The notes beneath the pieces were generated by a model. It saw nothing but the letters and a program-made list of their open reading frames with translations. It was not told where the DNA came from and searched no databases. The position numbers and the translations under genes are program-made. This document shows, piece by piece, positions 1-5,900 of a DNA stretch of 9,663 nt. How positions within the stretch are numbered: position 1 is the first letter of the stretch; each line of letters begins with the position of its first letter. Source of the DNA: Bacteroidia bacterium (lineage in GTDB: Bacteria > Bacteroidota > Bacteroidia > Bacteroidales > GCA-2748055); the NCBI GenBank assembly GCA_030596245.1, contig JAUVKN010000149.1, positions 1 through 9,663 on the forward strand, in the 5' to 3' direction.

Positions 1-403
1 TATTTTCAGCATACAATAGATTTTGGTTGGCCTTAATCCATAATGTATTGTAAGACTGAGTCACCCTTACCCCATTTGCTGTTAAAAGATCTGCAGCAGT
101 TTTTTGGTTATATGTATAAATCCAACTCTTTTTATTACTCGTAGAAATATTAACACCCGCTGAAACTTTTTCTCCACTGGGATGGCCAAAGAACCTCATA
201 ATGTTCGCTTCGTTGAATCTGACCGTTTTACCCCAGATAGACTTTGCAATCTCCTCATTTGTTTGTCGAACAATGCTTTCGTGAGCGCCAACACATTTCT
301 CTTGTGCACTTTCAACCATAGAATTGAGTTCGTCTTCAGTCATAACCTGAGAATAAGCTACGGTCGAGAAGCTTAGGAATAACAGGAAGAAAACATTTTT
401 CAT
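1..403 (-). CDS. Secreted protein of unknown function, 3' end outside window
   Basis: The frame runs from an ATG at 401-403 (read on the minus strand) through 134 codons to the left edge without a stop, so the C-terminus is missing. It starts MKNVFFLLFLSFSTVAYSQ, a short signal peptide: one Lys, a hydrophobic core, and a likely cut before Gln19. The mature part begins with an acidic, probably helical stretch (TEDELNSMVESAQEKC), followed by a mixed region rich in Asn, Thr and Ser (about residues 60-130). One cysteine is visible, at about residue 37. I recognise no domain. The protein is likely periplasmic or surface-exposed. Upstream, the minus strand has TATCTTTC (423-430), close to the Bacteroidetes -7 consensus TAnnTTTG, but no convincing -33 box. 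The start is supported by the signal peptide immediately following it. The gene is real with good confidence; its function is unknown. Confidence 0.8.
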   Translation of the reverse strand, partial: MKNVFFLLFLSFSTVAYSQVMTEDELNSMVESAQEKCVGAHESIVRQTNEEIAKSIWGKTVRFNEANIMRFFGHPSGEKVSAGVNISTSNKKSWIYTYNQKTAADLLTANGVRVTQSYNTLWIKANQNLLYAEN

Positions 404-522
404 GGTATTTTTTTAAGTTATTGAAAGATAGTGATTCCCGGACTAAATATTTTCGTATCCAGGTACTTGCAGGTCCCGAATCGAATTACAATCAGAGGAT
501 CGGGATGGATTGATCGTGACTT

Positions 523-747
523 TTACTGGTATTCAATGGCCTTCATGTCCTTGAAGTAGACCCTTTCCAACAGTGATTCTTTTTTGGTTTCATAATATTC
601 GATCAGATCGGGATCCTTTACTAATATGCAATGATCATGAGGGGAATCATCGACGATCATCCCGGATAGTGATTCTTTCACATTCGACAGGGAAATGACA
701 ATCGCTTGGTCGTGGTAATTGCGCAGAATTTCGACTTTTCCTATCAT
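523..747 (-). CDS. Small hypothetical protein, 74 aa
   Basis: This is a complete frame of 74 codons with ATG at 745-747 and TAA at 523-525. An in-frame TAG a short way upstream of the ATG rules out a longer N-terminus. There is no signal peptide or membrane segment, so it is probably cytoplasmic. The composition is charged and protein-like: a hydrophobic strand pattern (AIVISLSNV), then SGMIVDD, then HCILVKDPDLIEYY and a final VYFKDMKAIEY strand. The alternation of short beta strands is reminiscent of small SH3/Sm-like beta barrels, but that is a shape impression, not a family match. It lies 132 bp beyond the end of the abiE remnants on the same strand and 119 bp before the start of the secreted-protein gene. 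It has no clear ribosome binding site or promoter. It could be an ordinary lineage-specific hypothetical protein. Confidence 0.55.
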   Translation of the reverse strand: MIGKVEILRNYHDQAIVISLSNVKESLSGMIVDDSPHDHCILVKDPDLIEYYETKKESLLERVYFKDMKAIEYQ

Positions 748-827
748 AATGATCTGGATTATGAAATTTCTCTAGCTTATACGCAACACTGAACTTAAAG
801 GTTCCGTCTCTTGATGGAAATGTCAGA

Positions 828-861
828 GATTCACGTCATACCGGGCTTCATTTCGTGAATC
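828..861. repeat. Inverted repeat / stem-loop after the abiE remnants
   Basis: GATTCACG (828-835) and CGTGAATC (854-861) are perfect 8-bp inverted arms around an 18-nt loop. The stem starts 19 bp beyond the stop of the last open frame of the abiE segment. No T-run follows on either strand, so it is not a classical intrinsic terminator. It could be an RNA-stabilising hairpin or a protein-binding site. Confidence 0.4.
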
Positions 862-879
862 ACTTATGTAGTTACAAAT

Positions 880-981
880 TCAATCTCTCTTAACAACCTT
901 AAACTTTCCAATAAAATCAGGGTCAATGTCCACTCCTGATCCGGGCCCCGTGGGAACTTTAATTCTGTTTAATTTACTCAT
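880..981 (-). CDS. Doubtful 33-aa open frame behind the abiEii relic
   Basis: An ATG at 979-981 overlaps the TGA of the abiEii relic as ATGA, and the frame runs 33 codons to TGA at 880-882 (MSKLNRIKVPTGPGSG... ending in KFKVVKRD). The same frame is open upstream without an ATG back to a TAG just beyond 1062, about 60 codons in all, and reads through the end of abiEi in another register (for example LPAARGAYYFQMSK). It may be the tail of an unrelated gene fused to the locus by a deletion, a small translationally coupled peptide, or chance. I recognise no family. Confidence 0.22.
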   Translation of the reverse strand: MSKLNRIKVPTGPGSGVDIDPDFIGKFKVVKRD

Positions 982-1040
982 TTGGAAGTAATACGCTCCA
1001 CGAGCTGCAGGGAGGCCTGGCGTATATAGGTTTCTTTCAT
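978..1040 (-). pseudogene. Relic of the AbiEii toxin gene (5' end only)
   Basis: The TGA of abiEi (1037-1039) overlaps an ATG (1038-1040) as ATGA, the usual translational coupling between an antitoxin and its toxin. The new frame begins MKETYIRQASLQL, which matches what I know of AbiEii starts (M-K-E-x-Y-x-R-Q followed by a Leu-rich helix), but it ends at a TGA (978-980) after 20 codons. AbiEii toxins are nucleotidyltransferase-fold proteins of roughly 200-300 residues with a conserved GG(T/S) motif and acidic metal ligands. None of that is seen in any frame between here and position 523. The reading is that the toxin body was deleted and only its start remains. The identification rests on about ten residues plus context. 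Confidence 0.45.
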
Positions 1041-1825
1041 CCTCCTGACTCCAGTTCCTTATCTACCGTTATCTGATATTTAGGATCATATACACCACCC
1101 TTCACAATGCTCCGTTTTCCCTTACCAAGATCTGTTTTATCAAGTTGTATATGTTTTACCCACTCGTGTCCAGTTTTCTCCGCCAGATACAAAAAAAGAC
1201 GTTTTACCTTAACAGAGTTGCAATGTTCCAGTAAAGCCTGCACATGGGTCGGTCTTAAACTATTTAAACCCTCCATAATTTCATAACATTCTATTAATGA
1301 CTGTCTATTTGGAACAAGAAATAAACACTCCATCATCGCCCTTGTAGGGTCTGATATCTTGAACTTGAAACTCTTGAATTCCATTTCAGTATAACCAAGA
1401 TTCGTTGCCAGGAAACCTGAGCTGTAGTAATGTATGGAATACTCCCAATTATAGTTGCTAAACCAGATAGGAAGCTGTTCCTTACGGTCTCCAAAAAGAA
1501 CCACAGATTTAGGAGAGAGCTCCAGATAATGGGTCTTTCCCAGTAGGTTTAAAGCTGTTCTTCCTCCAGGATGGATCGATAAATTAGCCAGTTGCTGAAG
1601 CGCATATATAGCTCCTTCGTATGTCACATGATCTCCTTTCCTGATCATAGCACCAGTTCCGATGGATTCAAGCCAGCTACTTTTTCGATAACGTTTTTGA
1701 AGCTCGGGGCTATAACCCTTCTCCCTAAGCCACGAAGATAAGATTACCGTTCCTGAAGGAAAGGATTTTAATAATTGGTTTATTTTGCTTCCGTCATCGG
1801 TACTCATAGTGCCAATATATGACAT
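1037..1825 (-). CDS. abiEi: AbiEi-family antitoxin / transcriptional repressor of a type IV toxin-antitoxin system
   Basis: This 262-codon protein has the look of the AbiEi_3 branch. The N-terminal part (about residues 8-75: SKINQLLKSFPSGTVILSSWL, LQKRYRKSSWLESIGTGAMIR) is the winged-helix-like AbiEi_3_N region. The rest (about 76-245) is the C-terminal antitoxin domain, with landmarks IHPGGRTALNLLGKTHYL, a central beta-rich part, SDPTRAMMECL, LRPTHVQALLEHCNSVKVKRLFLYLAEKTGHEW and a Lys/Gly-rich KGKRSIVKGGVYDPKYQI tail. In known AbiE systems this protein represses its own operon and neutralises the AbiEii toxin. The length looks complete. The start could be ATG 1825 or, more like family members (MSTDDGSKINQ), ATG 1807. 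A weak promoter (TTGGTTTG, 1835-1842, with TTG about 20 bp further upstream) would place transcription start almost on ATG 1825, which favours 1807. The toxin partner is reduced to a 20-codon relic, so this antitoxin appears orphaned. GC content looks lower than in the giant gene to the right. Confidence 0.85.
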   Translation of the reverse strand: MSYIGTMSTDDGSKINQLLKSFPSGTVILSSWLREKGYSPELQKRYRKSSWLESIGTGAMIRKGDHVTYEGAIYALQQLANLSIHPGGRTALNLLGKTHYLELSPKSVVLFGDRKEQLPIWFSNYNWEYSIHYYSSGFLATNLGYTEMEFKSFKFKISDPTRAMMECLFLVPNRQSLIECYEIMEGLNSLRPTHVQALLEHCNSVKVKRLFLYLAEKTGHEWVKHIQLDKTDLGKGKRSIVKGGVYDPKYQITVDKELESGG

Positions 1826-2161
1826 TTTTTAAACCAAACCAATAACTGTTGTTTAATTCATACAATGAATCGGTACCATATGTACCCTTACGCATATATC
1901 ATGTATTTAGTTGATTCTTATTGGATTAGTCCACATTTTTTGACTTATGGAAAATATAAATAGAGGCTAAATTACTGAACAAAATACACCTATTCGGATA
2001 CCCAAAATATAACCAGAAGTGAATCCACCTGAAAAGTAGGCAGATAATAAAGTGAGTTCATGACACAGGACCTCCCGAACTCTTTAATAATGGGTCATAT
2101 TTAATATCCAACGTTTTTATCTTCCCGTAGTTGAGGCAGATTAATGGGAGTAAACCCGGAT
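1826..2161. other. AT-rich intergenic region without a supported gene
   Basis: These 336 bases separate abiEi from the lipocalin-like gene, both on the minus strand. Apart from the two inverted repeats at 1856-1886 I see no gene, tRNA or insertion-sequence end. The longest frames are about 20-35 codons (for example a minus-strand stretch around 1975-2060 containing AYFSGGFTSGYILGIRIG), have no sensible start, and are not supported. The region could hold debris of a lost gene. Confidence 0.5.
1856..1886. promoter_or_regulatory. Two adjacent inverted repeats, candidate AbiEi operator
   Basis: ATTCAT-aca-ATGAAT (1856-1870) and GGTAC-catat-GTACC (1872-1886) are two 15-bp inverted repeats separated by a single base, 31-61 bp upstream of the first abiEi ATG. 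AbiEi proteins are known to autorepress by binding paired inverted repeats in their own promoter. Here the first repeat would overlap the possible -33 region (TTG on the minus strand at about 1865-1867). The assignment as operator is inference from position and symmetry; the arms of the two repeats differ in sequence, which weakens it. Confidence 0.4.
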
Positions 2162-2671
2162 CTATTGTTTATCATAGACAAGGGTCACAGAGCGCTCGCC
2201 TCTTGAAGAGGACGATTCAGACTGAATTTTAAGGATTTTTCCTTCTTCTCTCAGTGTCCAGATTTCACTCCTTTTTATTTGGAAGGTCTCTCCCTGTCTG
2301 TTGAATTCCATGTTGGACTTGATTGTCAGGGTTGTTCCATCATCAGACCATTCAGCGGTAGAAGTAGAGCTCCGGTTTTCGCTCTTACTGGTATTCTCTT
2401 TGCCATCTGTAGTTAGTGTTTCGCTCATTGTCCTCTCCTGTCCATCCCTTCCGCTGCGGGTACGTTCGATTATAATTGTGTTCCCTTCTTGTTTTACAGT
2501 CATTTTGGAGGTAGAGAACATTCTGCCCTCACCCAGATCACTTTTACTTTCGTTTAGTGTCCAGTCACCTGTAAAATCTGTTTTTTCTTTAGCCGAAGAA
2601 GTTACCGGGATAAGCAGGAGTGAACATATCACGGTCATCACAATAAGTTGAAAAATTCTTTTTTGTTTCAT
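2162..2671 (-). CDS. Secreted lipocalin-like beta-barrel protein, 169 aa
   Basis: ATG at 2669-2671 is followed by a clear signal peptide: MKQKR, a hydrophobic core (about residues 7-22) and a cut near residue 28 after SSA. The mature protein begins DFTGDWTLNESKSDLGEG, the first strand and loop typical of small secreted lipocalin-like proteins of Bacteroidetes and Acidobacteria. A ladder of short amphipathic strands follows: KMTVKQEGNTIIIERT, TMSETLTTDGKE, TAEWSDDGTTLTIKSNM, SEIWTLREEGKILKIQSES, and VTLVYDK at the end. Cysteine occurs only inside the signal peptide, and there is no lipobox in lipoprotein position. The family has no known biochemical role that I can name; ligand binding or envelope stress is a guess. 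It probably has its own promoter: the minus strand upstream holds TATATTTA (2752-2759), one base off the TAnnTTTG -7 consensus, giving a leader of roughly 75 nt. It reads codirectionally with the giant gene upstream but is separated by 276 bp and a hairpin, so it is probably not in one operon with it. Confidence 0.85.
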   Translation of the reverse strand: MKQKRIFQLIVMTVICSLLLIPVTSSAKEKTDFTGDWTLNESKSDLGEGRMFSTSKMTVKQEGNTIIIERTRSGRDGQERTMSETLTTDGKENTSKSENRSSTSTAEWSDDGTTLTIKSNMEFNRQGETFQIKRSEIWTLREEGKILKIQSESSSSRGERSVTLVYDKQ

Positions 2672-2730
2672 CGTGGTTTTAGTTTAAGTGAGTTAATAAG
2701 CAATCCGGTACAGGGCACTTGCATTAGTTT

Positions 2731-2851
2731 TGATCGTAGAAATTCTATTCCTAAATATAGTGAAAAACCGGTTAACGGGGTACTGATTCTCAAGGTGCCC
2801 AAAATAGCTGAAGCCCATCCGGATGTAGCATTTAAGATCGTGGAGAAGTAG
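2731..2851 (+). pseudogene. Possible 3' remnant of a plus-strand gene
   Basis: In the plus strand a frame ending in TAG at 2849-2851 reads EKPVNGVLILKVPKIAEAHP...FKIVEK over its last 30 codons. This looks like two terminal beta strands of a beta-sandwich protein, comparable in style to Hsp20 tails or to GH29 fucosidase C-termini. The codons resemble the local coding style, while the DNA before about 2730 is AT-rich, and the frame there would overlap the start of the lipocalin-like gene. A hairpin with a T-run on the plus strand lies 11 bp past the stop. I read it as a possible truncated gene end; chance remains likely enough to keep confidence low. Confidence 0.25.
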
Positions 2852-2862
2852 GATTGTAATAC

Positions 2863-2882
2863 AAAAACCCCGGGGCCTTTTC
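2863..2882. terminator. GC-rich hairpin with flanking T-runs, possible bidirectional terminator
   Basis: The block AAAAACCCCGGGGCCTTTT forms a short stem with a CCGG loop (two G-U pairs on the minus-strand RNA) and has T-runs on both strands: TTTTT following GGGG on the minus strand, TTTT following GGCC on the plus strand. It lies 65 bp beyond the stop of the giant gene and just after the stop of the putative plus-strand remnant, so it could end transcription from either side. The stem is short. Confidence 0.4.
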
Positions 2883-2947
2883 AACAGGGGGAATGGTACC
2901 GGAGTGAACCTCATAAAATCTCCAGATCCACCATGGAACGCTAACGA

Positions 2948-5900
2948 TTAAAACAGCTTGTGCAACAGGGTGACGTCGCCAGCTAATATTTCCGATGTGC
3001 CGTTTCCATAAGAAACGATGCACTTCCAAACATACACTCCCTGGGCACAAAGGCTGCCTTTGTAGTAGCCATCCCAACCCTCGTTGATATCGGTGGTGAT
3101 GAATAAGCGTTCCCCCCAGCGGTTATAGATGGCCAGTTCGTATTCAACCAGGCCCTCATGGACCGGGTAGAATACTTCATTCAGATGATCCGCGGCATTG
3201 TACGCTCCTCCAATTGGTCCAGCGGGATTGGGTTTGAAAACATTGGGGAATTTAATGGATCCTTCCCCGATTACTGTGACGGCTTCCGGTATGATCTTGT
3301 ATGCCTCGCAACCGTGCTGGGTCCACGCAGTGAGCCATATATCATAGACCCCCGGCAGGGTATACTGATGGGAAGTATCTATGGCATTGTAAGTGGTGCC
3401 ATCTCCAAAATTCCATTGGAAAGTGGTGCCGTATTTAGTAAGGTTAAATGTTTTTACGAGTTCGTCGGGAAGCATGACCAGGGTGGGTTCCACGAAGAAG
3501 TCAGGCTCGGGAAGAACAAATATCTCGAACTCATGGAAGGCATAATCCGCTCCGCCCTCTCCTGTTACAGTTAACTTGACCTGGAAAAATCCCCCTTCGT
3601 TAAATGTATGGGTGGGTTCAAAGTCAGTGGATGTAGTTCCATCGTCAAACTCCCACAGGTATGTGTCCCCGTAAAGGGAATTATTGGTAAAGAAAACAGG
3701 CAGCGGTACACAACCTGTATCTATGTCAGGTACGAATGCGGCAATGGGTTGTGGCGGGAAGATCTTGATCCAGTGCACAACAGAATCTGAGCACTGGGCG
3801 TTTGATGCCTTTAGCTGGATGTTGTATTCACCCCAGTCTGTGTAGGTATGTGATACGGGATCTCTATCTGTGGAAGTACTTCCGTCATCAAAATTCCATT
3901 CGTAATTATAAGATCCTGCATTGGTTTCATTCACGAGCGAAACTGTTGCACTTGGGAAATACTGGTATATAGGATTGTAGTTGAACCTGGCCTCGGGGGA
4001 TGGATAGACGGTGACCTGCTTGGTCATGGAGTCGACACATCCGTGTTCGGAATATCCCTTTAGTTCCACATCAAAGACCGCATTGTTCTCCCCGGTATTC
4101 ACGAAGGTATGGCCGGGCTCAGATACGTAAGAGAATCCATCATCACCAAAATCCCAGACATAGGTCGTGGATCTTTGTGATGAGTTCGAGAACTGCGAGA
4201 AATAGGGAGAACAACCTGCAGAATCCCGTTCAAAATCAACATCAACACTTGGATAAACGGTTATTGTCTGTGTGATGAAATCACTACAACCCTGGTTATT
4301 CATTACATCCAGCCGCAATTCGAAGAACTGGACCGCAGCCTGGTCATTGACATAGCTGTGAGATACCGGTGAGGTATCTGTTGAATTCACCGGGGCCGAA
4401 CCATCGCCGAAGGTCCAAATATAGCTGTCGCCTGCTTCAGACCCGTTCTGAACGATGACATCCACGGGCGAACATCCCCTGGTTTGGTCCGCATCGAACT
4501 TCGCCTTAGGTTTCGGGAAAACGGTAATCTGTCCAAAGGCGGAGTCCATGCAGAAATTATCGGAAATCACGGTAAGCTTCACCCGGTATACTGTATCCGA
4601 GTTGCCTTCATTGGTATAGGTATGCAGTGGATTCTCCAGAATGGATGAGGTCTGGTCCCCGAATTCCCATTTATAATCCAATGCACCCAGGGAGGTATTG
4701 GTATAGCTTACCTCCAGGGGACTGCATCCTTCAGTGATGCTTGTAAAGCCTGCTTCGATATGGTGGAATACGGTGACCTCTTTGGAAATGCCGGAGGTGC
4801 ATCCTTCGGCACTGGTCACTGTTAGATCGACGAGGTAGGTGGCCGAACTTGTTGTGCTGTTGTTGGTAAATTGCCGGTCGATGGGTGCCATGTTGGTTGT
4901 CACCAGCGGATCTCCGTCAAAGGACCATGTGTATTGCTGACCATTCACCGAGGAGTTATGAAAGGTTACCTCGGCCACCGAACACTGTCTCTTGTATTCT
5001 ATGGCAAAATCGGCATCCACATGGGGATGTACCACGATGGGCATGAAGAATGAATCCTGGCAGGTATATACATTGGTGGCCATCAGGCGTACATTAAATA
5101 CGGTATCGTTCGATCCATAATTTTCGAAGGTCATGGTCGGACTGGCCTGATCCGAAGATTGTCCGTTGTCAAATTCCCAGGTATAGCTGATGGCCCCGCT
5201 GCTTGTATTTGTAAAGTTTACGGTAACCGGGTTGCACCCCTCGGTGATATTGGCTGTAAAGCTTGCCTGAACGGAGGGCATCACATTGATCTCCTGACTC
5301 TGAACAGATATGCAGTTCTGAGCATTGGTGACAGTCAGTACGATCGAGTAGGTAACAGGATTGGTAGGAGAGGGGTTGGTGTAACGGTGAATTACCGGAT
5401 CGGTGTTCGCCACGGTGGTATCGCCGCCATCGCCAAAGTCCCAGTGGTAACTCACTCCCCCCACGGAAGAGTTATACAGGGTAAGGTCATAGGGAGTACA
5501 AAGGGTTCCCTGACTGAAGGTGAAATTGGCATTCACAAAGGAATAGACCTCAATATCCACCTGGGAGGTATCTCTGCAGTTCTCATCGGTGGCCGCGATC
5601 AGCCTTGTAGTATAGGTAGAGTCTGTCAACCCGGTATTCTGGAAAAGATGAGAAGGATCCCACTGGTCGGTGGAACCGCCGTCCCCGAATTCCCAGAGGA
5701 AGGAGGTGGCCGATGGACTGGACTGGTTGGTGAAATTCACCAGGAGCTCATTACACCCAGCGGTAAAATCCTGGGTGAACTGGGAGATTACCTCTGGAAA
5801 TACAGTGATGTCCCTGGCCATGGTATCAGCACAGCCATCCGCATTTTGTACGATCAACTGAAGGCTGTTTGTTACAGCTGCGGGACCGGTATTCTGATAC

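Noticed and set aside
182..376. A 64-codon plus-strand frame near the left edge.
   Set aside because: It is antisense to the minus-strand gene with a signal peptide that occupies 1-403.
474..505. Inverted arms TCCCGA / TCGGGA as a possible terminator of the 74-aa gene.
   Set aside because: The arms are only 6 bp with a 20-nt loop and no T-run, which is not distinguishable from chance.
1826..2161. Search for tRNA, small RNA or insertion-sequence ends in the largest gene-free stretch.
   Set aside because: I found no cloverleaf, no terminal inverted repeats with target duplication and no transposase fragment; only the two short inverted repeats near abiEi stand out.
2301..2651. A 116-codon plus-strand frame opposite the lipocalin-like gene.
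   Set aside because: It is fully antisense to a minus-strand gene with a signal peptide and clear strand pattern, and its Ser/Val-rich composition is a by-product of that gene's codons.
2832..3077. An 81-codon minus-strand frame overlapping the 3' end of the giant gene; a nearby frame reads KGPGVFVLQS, similar to the start of GIY-YIG nucleases of Bacteroidetes.
   Set aside because: It overlaps the CHU_C coding end in another register. The GIY-YIG-like string is about ten residues, has a stop just before it, and is not followed by the GIY-YIG core, so it supports at most a tiny relic.
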